Assembly (NCBI GenBank): GCA_020747015.1
Contig: JAGTJM010000076.1
Location: forward strand, 1-64,000
Reading direction: 5' to 3'
Length of the DNA stretch: 64,000 nucleotides
Source: Pyrenochaeta sp. MPI-SDFR-AT-0127
Taxonomy: Eukaryota; Ascomycota; Dothideomycetes; Pleosporales; Cucurbitariaceae
The position numbers were made by a program, and so were the translations under genes. Shown piece after piece: positions 18,880 through 31,100 of the stretch. Within the stretch, counting starts at the first letter, position 1, and the number at the start of each line of letters is the position of its first letter. The notes below the pieces were generated by a model. That model saw only the letters and a list, made by a program, of their open reading frames with translations. It had not been told where the DNA came from and ran no database searches.

Positions 18880-21800
18880 ATGCGGCTTCTCTATTTTCAG
18901 GGCAATGGTACACTCGCATTCACTGATTTTGGAAGGCAGAAGCCGCCTCCATATGCTATCTTATCGCATACGTGGGGCGAGGAAGAGGTGACTTTTCAAG
19001 ATCTCACTTACGGCACCTACACCAACACCGCCGGCTTCAAGAAGATCGCATTTTGTGGGGAGCAGGCCGCTAAGGATGGATTAAAGTATTTCTGGGTCGA
19101 TACGTGCTCTATCGACAAAAGCAATCTCCCAGAACTCACCAGATCTATTAACAGCATGTTCCGTTGGTACCGCAACGCGTCAAAGTGCTATGTGTACCTC
19201 GCAGATGTGTCGGTACCTGAGAGGGGAAAGGGCGCATTTGACGAGAGTACCTACATGGAGGCTTTTTGGACGAGCTTGTGGTTCACGCGAGGCTGGACCT
19301 TACAGGAACTCATTGCGCCAAACTCTGTGGAATTCTTCTCTGCAGAAGGTCGTTTTCTCGGAGACAAGGTTTCTCTCGAGGGAGCCATCACCGGAATCAC
19401 GGGTATCCCGGCAGATGCTCTACGAGGACGACCCCTCAGCGAATTCAGCGTCGACGCACGTTTTGCTTGGGCTAATCACAGGGAAACTAGTGAAGAAGAA
19501 GACGTTGCCTATTGCCTCTTAGGAATTTTCGATGTTTTCATGCCCTTGATATACGGCGAAGGCGAGGTCAACGCAATGAAGCGGCTGGTGAGACTTGTAG
19601 AGGAGTCTCTCAGTGAGAAAGTGCTCGGCGGAAAGGATTATCCCAAGAACGAGTCGGAGGAGAGTTCACAATCGCCAAACCACAGGTCTAAGAGACATGC
19701 GAAGCCGAAGGACCCCGAGGCAACTGAGCGGATGAAAGCATATCTCCTCGCAGCACTTGGGTCACCGCAAGCACTCACGTACCCATACAAGCTGCGCAGA
19801 GATCCTAACGCGCAGTTCGTTTTGAATCATTGGCATCGAGCACATGCCCTCCCCCGAGAGCTCGCGCAAGGTGCCAATGCTGGATCCATCTTTCAGGATG
19901 CGCACGTGTCGTTCTTGAACAATGCATTTTGGGACGAATGGCCAGCTTTCGAGACGTATGGGAGTCCTGAAGAGATGATGGCGGACATTCAAAGTCATTG
20001 CAAGAACGCCACTCATTCCTCCCAATTACTGGCCGCTTGCAAATCCATCGACATGTTCTCCTTACGTTGGGTGCACTTCTTCGACGTTGTCGAGTTGGCA
20101 ATGACAATCGATCCTGAATGGCCTCGGACTTTATGGGGCGCAATTAGGCTAGTGTTTGTGGTATGTTCTACGTACTCCTGCTCGAATGCATAAGCTGACT
20201 GACATGTGCGAAGCGATGCAAAGATTTCGTGAATATGTTCAAAAAGATAGCCGCGATGTTTGACCGACTGAAAGACAAGTTACCAAGCTATCATGATCAT
20301 GTGTTACGACTTCGGAATGATTGTCCAGAAGCTGCCAAGACCGATCTGTGCAAGGTCCTAGCAATCGTCTATGCGGATATACTACAATTCTGCCAGGATG
20401 CTTGCACGATGTTTCGGACATCATTCGACGGTAAAACTTCCCCTTGACGCTCCTAGACTCTACGCCAGTGCTAATGGCAGTTCCAGGCTCGGAGGCTGGT
20501 CCCGTCCAAAGCCTAATATTTACTCCCTTCACAGTAGCTTTTGAAGACCTGCTTGAGAGGACCGCTGAGCATAAGAGGCTTTTCGATATTAGCCTACGCA
20601 CTGGGAAGCACGAGGACCTACAAGCGTTCATTGGACGTGTGATAAAGGCCTTGCTTGAACGAGACGATTATACCCAGGATAATGATGCGAGACGAAGTTT
20701 ACGGAAAGACAGAAGCATTCAAGACCGTAAGATTTTGATTCCCTCTTTATTGCAGTTTCTAATCATGTCGCAAGGTATGTTCTACGAGAAGGTTCGAAAG
20801 TGGATTCAGTCTCCCGATTGCAAGTCCGATTATAACAAAGCTCGCGATGCTAGAAGCGCACGCACTGGCGATTGGCTCCATACCGAGTCAAATTATGCCG
20901 CTTGGAAAACTGAGCTACAGCGCTCAGTCTCGCGACACCAAAAGCGTGAGACCACTACAGGAAAACGCCGTAAACCTATCTTGTGGCTAGAAGGTGAGCA
21001 TCCTCTGACTTCGGAGAGTAATTTATTCATTAATCTCTGCTTGCACAGGTCCTCCAGGATTTGGAAAGACGGTACTATCTACTGTCATTATTGAAGACCT
21101 ACAAGCGGCTGCAGCAAAGGCCCAGAATGCAAAGGATGGGGCTGCACTCAACGCCGTAGCCTATTTTTATTTTAACGCTCAACTGTCAGGAAAACAGAGC
21201 TGTGTTGATGCGCTTCGTGGTATAGCCCTGCAGGTTGTCGAAGCGCTGCGAGACGACCTTGGGGTGGTTGACATGTTGTCCTTGTTGACGTATGCGACTG
21301 ACGGCAATGGGCCTGCGGCGACATTTGAGGACTTGACCGAGCTTATTCGACTTGCTGTGCGGAGGTTGTCGTCATTGGCGCTCATACTAGACGGCATCGA
21401 TGAATCTCAGGACTTCGAAGAGATGTGGCCATTCCTTGGTCTAGCTTGCGGCGATCAACGGTTCAAATGCCTGTGCCTTGCACGGCCTTCTACTGTGATA
21501 CCCTCGAAACAAGCCCGGAATGTCCAGCAGAATTCGCTTCACGGAAAAAATGGTCGCGACATTTGGAATTACCTGCGCGAAGAAACTTGTGCATTGCAAC
21601 AGGCTGGGCATCTTTCGGAAGAACTCCATACAGACTACATCGCAGATACACTGAGTTCTCGCGCGGACTCTCGGTTTCTATGGGCTAATTTGATTATATC
21701 ATATGTGCGCAGCCCATCACTCGACGCTTCGGAGAAATTGAAAGTAATTGAGGATCCAGGCCAGCTACAATCGCTCCATGGTCTGTTCGCAGGCATACTA

Positions 21801-24602
21801 CACCAGTACCAAGCCCTTTTCTTCGAGGATCGAAATCTTCTTACGAAGGTCCTCCAATTCCTGGTCCTAGCAAGAGAACCTCTGTCGGTCGATCAGCTGA
21901 ACATTTTAGTGTCAACGAAGCCTGGACGGAAGCTGGAAAGGACAGACCTCCTTCCAGATTTCTCAGACACGCTGAAAAAGCTCTGTGGCTCCCTGATTGA
22001 GGTAACAGACTCAGCGGTTTTGTTCTCTCACCTGTCTTTTCGTGCTTTTTTGGAATCTGAGGAGGCCATTGACCTAAAAAGTTCGTTTAGAGTAGACAAG
22101 AAAGCTGGTTCCCTACAATTCGGAGTTATATGTTTATCGTACCTTATCCACCATGTTCCACAAGGTCCCCTCAGTGGGTCACACGAGACCGCTGCGAATC
22201 GGGAGGACATTGAGCAGCAGTTGCCACTAGCACGATACTCAGCTCGCCACTGGGTTGACCATGCAGTTTCTGCGCTTCGGCTTATACCAGGTACTCCTCG
22301 AGAGCTCGTTTTAGCATGCTATCACCTACTTCAGCAACTCGGATCTTTCATCTCACGGAAGGCATCCGTTTCAGCTTGGATCGAGCTTTGCTGGACATGC
22401 CACTTCCCGGCATCCATTGAATCGCTGTGGCTGGAGTTTGAGCAACGATCAGCGCAGAACAAGATCTCTGCACAAAAAGGTACCATGGAGTGGAGAATCT
22501 TCGAGTCTCTCGACAGAGTCCGCACACTCTCAGAAGATTTGAAAAGGCTTAATGAGCACTGGAGCCACTTGCTACTTGTACGTCCATACGAAATCTGGGG
22601 TCCCAGCATCTCGGTCTTCCTTGGCTCTGTGTCATGGGCGCACAACGAAGAAGCCAACATAACGGTGGTTAGTAGCGATGGAACAGATGAGGTTCTTGAT
22701 GAAACCATCATCAAGGTCTCTAAGCTATCATCGTGTGGAAAATTCATTGGCGTTGTCTCAGTTTCAAAATCTCATGTCCCGAGGTAGGTGTCATTGCCAC
22801 TGTTTGATGCAATTGCAGGAGTCTGACATATTGGCAGAGTACCAGTGGAGCCCAAACCATGCGTCTGTAAGCGCACAAGGTGTATTTGCAACCACGACGC
22901 CAGTCCGGTCGACCTTCGCGATGCTGTGGCTACTTATCAAATTCTGGAGCTCAAAGATGGCTTCCCAATCGCAACCCAAGTTTCCATCCCTCTGAATCCT
23001 GAGGACTTGAGCGAAGTCGAGAGAACATCCTCGGGTAGCAAATTCAGATTTCCCATCGCTTTTGCACCAAGCCTCCAGAGTATCTCAATTCTCCATACAG
23101 TGTACTGGATTGAGCGTGATGGATCGCTTCAGCAACAGAGACTTGGTAAGGCATTCGTTCAGAACCTCCGCAATCATGGCTTTCCCAAACATGACGACGC
23201 TGTTCAAGAGCGGACAACGCAAAGCACGCTGAGTGAGAAGACCATGACTTCAACCGTTCCGACGCAAGGGCATGGGAAGCGGCGTAGACTTGCTCGAAAA
23301 TTTTCCAAACTGGGAATATTTAGGGCAGAATCTGCAAAGGCGGAATCTTCGACGCCAGAGTCTCCCAAGCCAGAGATTACGAATGAGAAAGCATCTTCAG
23401 CAAAGGCTTCCGTGAAGAGTTCCTCATACCATGCAGGCAACCCAGGTTACTATAAATTTATGTTCTCACCGTGTGGGCAGTATGTTGCTCACCTTGAACG
23501 CCAGCAAGATATGAATGTATCTGCGCTGGGACGGTGGGATATCGTCGTCTGGAAATGTGAGCGCGCAGAATTGTCTATGTCAGATGTCAGATCGCGAATT
23601 TGGAAGAAAGAAAAGACGCTTTCCAACGTTTACAGCGATTTTACGCGCGGTGGAACACTGGCTTTCAACCCACAATTCCTCCAACTTGCTCTTTTTGAGC
23701 AGACCACGGACTCTCCGGACGAGATATCGGTATGGAATTTTAGTGGATCAGGCAAAGGTATATTTGTATCATCCCTTGAGAGATTGTGGGCTGACCTTTA
23801 TGAAGCACGATTTAGCCATCGTAAGACAACAATGATTTATGCCACTGGGCTTTACAATATACACATCTCAGTATGCGGGCGCTACTTATTTGGCGATCAT
23901 CCTGTCTTCAAAAACCCCAGGATAGTTGAACTGGAGCAGTATCTTCACAACGCCGTACCGGTGCCAGTGCGAACACCAGAAATGCAGGACGATTCTCAAT
24001 CGCTTGACGTTGAACTAGACATGAGTGTGGACGTGGACATGGTGGATGCTAGCGAAGAGAGCTATATGCATGTGGTTCAAAGCACTTCAACACGCTTGAT
24101 CGTAGCACATGATCTGCGTCAACCTGTGCTGTCCTCGAACGAGCTGGCTCTCACTGCACCCAACGGCATTCCGGAGTTGAGAATCGTCCGCCGGCATGGC
24201 CATGGTGACATCCTGTTGAAGCGCTTCTCTGCAATAGCCGAAACATCGGAATCTCTGCTCTATTTGCCCAAGGACATGGGCTCCAATACGGCAGTCAGCG
24301 TCATTGACGATAGGGAAACAAACCAAAACACTGTCGGAGTGGTTCTGATGAACGATTTCGGAGACTCGTACACATGGGACGACCCGCTAAATCGGCAGTC
24401 TGCAAGCATCATCACGCGATCTGCTCAGTCGATCAAGACAATTGTAAGTCATTCGCTCGCGCTTGTCATGATGTGATCATGCCTAACATAGTAGTAACAG
24501 AATCGAGCCGGAGAAATCTCCACCATGCCCTGTTCAAGTGCACAAAGATTGTTGATGTCTGAGGAGGATTCTGACTGGCTACCCTTTATGGAATTAGACT
24601 AG
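18880..24602 (+). CDS. HET-NACHT NLR-like protein
   Basis: A large STAND/NOD-like protein, the fungal counterpart of NLR immune receptors. Six exons (18880-20160, 20214-20430, 20481-20993, 21049-22783, 22838-24443, 24501-24602) give 1817 aa with all phases consistent. The N terminus is a HET effector domain: PYAILSHTWG (25-34), FWVDTCSID, WFTRGWTLQELIAPN. Such domains trigger programmed cell death in vegetative incompatibility. A linker follows, then a NACHT NTPase: P-loop GPPGFGKT at 671-678, whose first Gly codon is split by an intron, Walker B LALILDGIDES, sensor-like CLCLARPS and a winged-helix-like REPLSVDQLNILV. The C-terminal 560 residues are not ankyrin, TPR or typical WD repeats. A FSPCGQYVAHLE strand pattern hints at a beta-propeller sensor. 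Start chosen at MRLLYFQGN, the usual start of this HET class. The gene appears intact. Confidence 0.93.
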
Positions 24603-25691
24603 AGTTCCAGTTTACCATCCATTCATATGAAGAAATCTATTCTGGGCAGGAGTGCACGCTGAGTCTTGGCTCCAACCCACTGAATAGTGACAAGTGCACG
24701 CCGTGGAATAATCTTGATACTCTCATATTAGATTTAGACCCAGAACCTTTTCCCCTGTGGGCAACGGGCAGCGAACCCTGTCAACGAAACTGTGTAGTAT
24801 ACTGCCAACAACCTTGGAAGTGTAACACATCCTATGGCCGATGAAGAAAAAGGAATATAAATTAAGTATTCTTCAGGGCATTTTGGTTTCTTGTGCGCGA
24901 TCTTGTGTAATATCGTTCTAATGTGATGGTCTACCAGCTCTAGTGTTACTCCCATCACCTAGCAAAGACCGGTTTTGGTTTTCGATGATGAGCATTACGA
25001 CAAAAGATGCTCTATTGATCGACTGCGCTGAGTGGAAGTTGCTCTTGTAACTTTGTAGGCGCCTTTAGCGTAAATATTTCTAGTTGGGTCCGAATCGACT
25101 ATTCTATTGTTGTGGCTGTAGCAGCTTCGATGATGATTTCTACCAAGACGACTCTAACTTCTTCCTTCGCCGAGCCTCGCAGCGGCTTGCGTTGTCAAAT
25201 GCTCAACAAGCATTACATGAGAATCGATAGAAGTTTGGAGAAAGAGTCTAACAGCGGAATTGGAAAGTAGTATAAATATTTTCACGGACAGAACTTATCT
25301 AGCGCTCTTCCTCTGCTCCAGCATGATCAGCGACAAAGTAGCTACCTACTACAAGTCCTCTCGCCCTATATCCAGATCGGATGCAACTATACCATTATGG
25401 TGACAAGATGGGAGTACTGCTAGTGTCTGAATCGACACAAGACGCTGACAGAAGATCGAATCCTACGTAAATGGCCCAAGGATGTAGACTAGACCCAGAC
25501 ATTGAAGAATTGGCGGCCACAGCAGGCAGAATAGTGAATGAAGTTGTTGCTGCTTCGTTGTCTCTGAGATGATACTTATGTGGCATTCGAACAGAAGGAG
25601 CTGCCCTAGATGTACCAGCGAGGAAGGCTCTTAAAGATGTGTTGTATCCTTGGTATTCACCTAGAGCCCTGCTAAGTACTCTTTCCCTGTG
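24603..25691. other. Gene-poor region with coding-like remnants
   Basis: About 1.1 kb. Plus-strand pieces look formerly coding (FDDDFYQDDSNFFLRRASQR at about 25120, and an ATG at 25471 starting AQGCRLDPDIEELAATAG) but stop quickly. They could be exons of a decayed gene. I could not join them. Confidence 0.3.
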
Positions 25692-26250
25692 TCACCGCAC
25701 ACATGTCAGCGCTAGCCGAGTACGCTCATCCCTCCCAGGTTTTGTACCACGACTGTGCTGGAGACACGTCGTACTGGAGTTCGTTGTAAACCGTATCGGG
25801 CTGACCAACAGCCTGCCTAGTGCAATGCTGCCCCTGTGAACAGGATGCTGTACGGTGACAGCCTCATCGACTAGTGCCTCAGAGGCGAGCGGCATCTGGG
25901 TGTATGAGCGCGTGCGTCGGTGGCGGCGAGGATGTTTATGGTGATGATCAGGATGAAAGGGTTTTGTAGAAGCCTGCTTGACCGTCAGGATGTAGGGGAG
26001 AGAGAGCAAATTGGACGTACGTACCGTTGCGACACTATTCTTCGACGGAAAGTGAAGGAGCCGTCGCATCGCATTACAAGTGTTGAGAATGAGCTTGAAT
26101 TCGCAAGGTACACTTTTTTGCTCGTAGCAATACCATTAATGTCGTCCATGTGCACAGAGAGGGATTTTCTTTGGCAAGGGTCGGTGCATTGGCTTCTACC
26201 GTTTCCCCACTTCTCTCTCCCTCTTCTCCGTTGTCTCTCACGGTTGCTAC

Positions 26251-26694
26251 TCATGCACCCTCTTGGAACTTGGATGATGGCTTTACAGACATATCAGGTT
26301 GAAGGCAAGTAATACTGCGTTTCTGCGTAGCTGCCTCGCTCTGGACTCGCGCATCAGTGCATCGCAAACTATATCTTCCTACTTTGACAATTAGCGCTTC
26401 GCTGTGGCATTCTTCAGCCTCGAATCCAACAACGTGCTCTGGTATCTCCAGCCGTATCTTCTTTCGTACCAGTCCCTCTTCGCCATCGCACTTGCGCCTC
26501 TTGCCTGTGCAAGCAGTAGCATGGGTTCCCTCGCGAGGTTTCGAGTATGGTGGCGTGGATGGCGCGGCTACTGGAAAGACGGTGGTTCGCAGGCTCATCC
26601 GAGCTGATATAGAAGAGCTACAGCCATCATCGTGGCTCTCGCTGCGTATTGGTGAAGGCGTGCCAGGTTCCAGTCCATTCATGAATTCGCGCAT
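26251..26694 (-). CDS. Hypothetical protein exon, uncertain
   Basis: A 147-codon minus-strand frame with natural composition: a Ser/Pro-rich N terminus and KRRKCDGEEGLVRKKIRLEI, which could be a nuclear localisation signal. A further frame with matching character lies downstream on the same strand at about 26110-25692 (CEFKLILNTCN, FHPDHHHKHPRRHRR), but phases across the obvious splice sites do not fit. No family recognised. Confidence 0.3.
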   Translation of the reverse strand: MREFMNGLEPGTPSPIRSESHDDGCSSSISARMSLRTTVFPVAAPSTPPYSKPREGTHATACTGKRRKCDGEEGLVRKKIRLEIPEHVVGFEAEECHSEALIVKVGRYSLRCTDARVQSEAATQKRSITCLQPDMSVKPSSKFQEGA

Positions 26695-27197
26695 CTGGTG
26701 ACTCTCGCTCTGCTACTCAGCGCGTACGCCGGCGGTGCATGTCCGTAGCGTGAATCCAGCGTATAGCTTCCGTGAAGGTCCTCACGCACCGCTTTTTGGT
26801 CGTGGAACCACTGTATGGGTTTGTAGAGTTGCTCATAGAAGTCATGGTTGAAGCAGGAGTCAATGACAGGCGTGGCTAGGCGCGGGCGGGCGGTGCTCCG
26901 CCCAAATCGCGGCGCGGTTCATGGCGGTGTTGGGAGGAGAATCCAGCCAGCGAGGGTTAAGTTTGGCGTGGGCATTAATTATGTGTGGTAGGGTGGAAGG
27001 GTAGAAGGCACAAGGCGTGAATGGATTGCACTTCGAGGATCACCTGACAACCCCCACGATGGACCCGGAGGCGCGAACCAGATTGGGTTAGAGCGTGGGA
27101 TGCGACCAACGAAACCATGGACAACACCATGGCCAACGTGGTCGTTGGCGTCTCGCTGCAGACCTGAATTCCGATGACAAATAATCCTTATTTGCAG

Positions 27198-27825
27198 AGA
27201 AATCATTGTCTTGAAAGAGCTGGCTCGGGGCGCTGAACAAGCGGCATGCAAGGATGTCATCAATCTAGTCGAAGTGGCAGGCGACATTGCTTCTGACACC
27301 ACCTCCACGTTCCAAGACATTGCTCTCTTACTTTACCCTACAGTGTAGTAGAAATACGTACAATGATACTCAGGGAGAAGGATGTTGAAGGCGATAGATT
27401 GTCCATAGAAGATGTCACCCTAAGGACAGAAGCTGCCCCTAACATGTTTGGAGGCTGTGGTGACGGTATGACGCCGATCTTCGCATCGTACAATCTGATA
27501 TGATTGCAGAATTCGATCGAGAACAAACAGACAGCCACTCTAGCAGCTGGGATGGATTAAGAACTCCTCTTCTTGCTCAACTAGAACCCGAGATCGCTGC
27601 AGTACATGATGCAATTTGCGGACATATTCATGTGCTGCTTCACGCACAGGTTTATAGCTGAAAGCAGAGCTCCTGTAGCGTGCCCAGAGAAGAACCACGA
27701 TACTTGCAACGCACTGCAAGGCTCTTTATATTGCCATGGTAGTGGCCTCTGCACTTTCGTACCGCTTATCTATATCGAAGGATTCCAGCCTCAAGTGGTT
27801 GAATGAAATTCGCCAGATCCTATAA
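27198..27825 (+). CDS. Unrecognised multi-exon gene, 3' part
   Basis: Four short exons with consistent phases: 27198-27308, 27344-27465, 27510-27649 and 27721-27825 (stop TAA). Together they read EIIVLKELARGAEQAACKD, then REKDVEGDRLSIEDVTLR, then TPLLAQLEPEIAAVHDAICG, and finally a hydrophobic helix (ALYIAMVVASALSYRL) and SLKWLNEIRQIL. The 3' acceptor before 27510 (gattgcag) is good. The donor at 27309 (GTTCCA) is weak and its intron would be only 35 nt. The 5' part upstream of 27198 is unresolved: a coding-like frame with DWVRAWDATNE lies at about 27060-27150 but in the wrong phase. No family recognised. The gene could be a decaying copy. Confidence 0.4.
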
Positions 27826-28168
27826 GGTTAGGAAGGACACGATCATCAAAGCCTTAGAACTGTCACGAGTCAAGTGGCCTTCTCCTATAAGCCGCCCGCA
27901 ACCGCTATTACGAAACCATGGTCCAACACACTGTGCGTGCGTCCGGGAAGCCTCGCAGGCACGGGAAATGCACAGCGCGTACCCGAGTATCTACAGAGAG
28001 CCGATGTGATACTACAAAGAGAAATTAGATAGGATATAACAGCTTCTTACCTACCCTAGTACGCCTTGATACGCCCAACAACAGGAACATGCGTAGGAAA
28101 TCTGCATTAGTCTATGATACGCAATGAACCTTGTTCCTTTGGCTGCTCGATACGGCCAACGCGTCGAT

Positions 28169-31100
28169 TCAAACATTGCTAAAGTTGGCAGTCGGTCGTG
28201 ACGATACTTTCTGCTGTCGAGCAGGCATCGACATCGAGCTTGTGTCAGTATCTATATGATCCCACGATGAGCTCACATGGCCCAAGAGCATCTTGTAGAC
28301 ATTTCCAGTACTATGCTCTGTGTCTATGATATCCCTAATGCGTTGTCAATGAATGAGCTCGCACCTGTCAAGACTCAGACTCACATGTTAACTCCAAATG
28401 TCCCGAGATCGTCATCTAGCATCCTCAGTCTCGAGGTTCCTACTTCATCGTCTCCGAATTGGATGAACTGGATACCAACTTCTGTTTTCGAGCCTAGTTT
28501 GTCGACCAAGCGCTTAATGAGTTCCGGCATGCCATCAGGAAACTGGTTCCTGCCATGCCACTTCCCATCAGTAAGGACATATATACTTTTGCCTCTGGGC
28601 TTCTTGTCGTGAAACATTGGCCTATTCCAGCGCTTCCTACCAGGAGATTCGAGTATTGCCGACAGAGCCAGCTCCATGCTGCTTTGTCCATCAAACCTTA
28701 CCATGTCGAAGAGCTTGAGCAAGTTTTCTCGATGGTATCCGTGGGCACTTTGGCCGGACATGGTGAAATGCAAGTCAATTCCGTCTGGGTCTAGCCCTTT
28801 GACCAAATAAGCGAGGCTTTCAAAAACCTTGCGAACCTGTGTCCGATGCATCTTCATGGACATGGAATTGTCAATAACAAAAATCTGGAGCAGTCAGTAC
28901 ACTATCGTTTGAACGACTCGTTGGATTACCTGGTCTCTGTTTTGTAGAGCTGTAAGATACAACTCAGATACAGGTGTCTGATTGCCTGCAAGACGTCTCC
29001 CTTTCCTGCTTTTTATCCAGTCGATGACCTCTGCTATGGTGGCAGAAGGCATGCGATTGTCATCGCGCCCATGTGTAGCCTGAATACCATCGGGAAATTT
29101 CTCGACTTCTTCGAAGCCTACCGCGGAGTTATGAAGGGCTATTTGTGGCGAACTCGAGGCGTATACAGGAATCTTTTCGCGTTCCTCGAACCCGCCAAGT
29201 TCACAAGCCCTGCGCAGGGAGGGTGACATCCATGACGATGAGCGTGAAACCTGCATTGGTTTTTCTTTGGCAATAGCAGACGCAGCCCTATGTCCTGGTT
29301 TTGGTTGAAATTGGGAAAGGTTCATCTTTGCCGATCTGACGCGCGGTACGTAAGGAGTTATTCTGAGGCTCTCGTCCGTAGAGGAGTCAACGATTCTGGT
29401 ATATTGCCTAGGAGGTGACGGAGGAGGTGAAAGTGGTCTAGAATCCTGGATCTCGTGAACATCAGGCAGCGATCCAGACCAGTGAGTCTCGTTGGCGGAT
29501 ATAGCTCGTCTTGCGTTGTTCAGAGTTCGACGGAATCGTCTTTCAATCGTGAAGGCATCTGGCCGCTGTTTCTCGTCCGGGTCTAGCATATCCTCGATGA
29601 TAGGTAGTAGTTCGGTAACCGCGGAGCGCTTCATCCGCACGCGATCATGCATTTCGTGTACGGCCGAAGATATTTCTTCCCCATCATGAAAGCATCCACT
29701 ATATACCGAATACTTCATGCTCTTGATCTCATTAGTAGCATCAATGCGTAAACGTTGATACTCGTCTCTACCACGGCTTCCAAGGACAGACCATACAACC
29801 AGTTCACTGAATACACAACCCAAAGACCAAATGTCCATCTTTAAGTTCACTTGTCGTGTTGCGCTCTGATTAGCAGGTTCTACTTCATCTCGAAAGCATT
29901 CAGGAGGGCCTTGTGATATGTTAGTCGTGCGCCGTGCTGGATAAATGGCGAGCTTACTAAACACTTGCGTCTGATGCCTGTTGATCCGTCTTCCCGCCTT
30001 CTCAAGACCATAGTCTGGTGGAATATAGGCCATACCCAAGTCCGCAAGTTTGAAGATGACGTCGAATGCAGAATGAGGATTGGTTTGTGACACGAGGATG
30101 TTATCTGGCTTAATGTCCTGATGAACACTGCAACATGTTAGCAATTAGACAAAGATTCTTACTGAGCAGACAGTTACCAGCCCATTGCCTCATCATGTCC
30201 CTGCATATGTACATGGTCGTGTATGTAATCGAGGGCTTGGATCAGCTTCCCCATGTTCTCCCACAACTTGAAGACATCTCGGTCGCTTTTGGGATGGTGG
30301 CCACAAAAGTACTTCGAAAGCGATCTTCCGTCAATATACTCGAGCAAGATATTATTAGTATCGCTCTGCCTCCAGGAACCATAAAATTGGGAAACGCTGC
30401 TTAGAACACATTCGTGATTCCATACAGACCCGTAGGCTTGGACCTCGTTCTGGTGCAGTTTGGCATGATTGGGTTGGCGGGTTTTAAGGACATAAAAAGG
30501 CCGAGAAGCAAAATGATTTGGAATATGAGTCAGTACAAGTCAGTGTTTTGGGTGTTGGGATCCCGAGAACGTGATCGTTTGCTTACCTCGGAAGTGAGTC
30601 GGTCGTAGTCCGGATGAATTTGAATCTTGTATGAAGTTGAGTCGGGATCTTTCCTCAATATTTCCGATGATATGATTGGTACTATCATCCTTGCGTCGAA
30701 CAATTTGTTATTCAAGCTGTTTCGCCCAAGCTGTGGCGCACAAAATGCCCATTGAGCTTCGACAAACGCCATTTGGTAACTGTCGTCACCTATGCGCGGT
30801 AAATCCTCGAGTCTAATTGGTAGATGCGTGTCCGAGCATTCGCTATGGTTTAGAAAATGACCAATGTATGTACCCTTACCAATAAGTGCAAGGACTGCAA
30901 ACACAGCCAGATATCTTTCGCGAATCGTATCGTATCGGTGTTTCTCTGTCTGACACGTTTCGAGGAGGCGCTTGACTCTGTCACGATCTAAATGTTCTAG
31001 GAGGGCTGCTTGCGGCACGAAGAAGCGACCATCATAACTCCTCACCCGTAAGTTGTTATTGATGTGTGTCCGCAGTGTTTCAAACTCGTCCCCTTGTACT

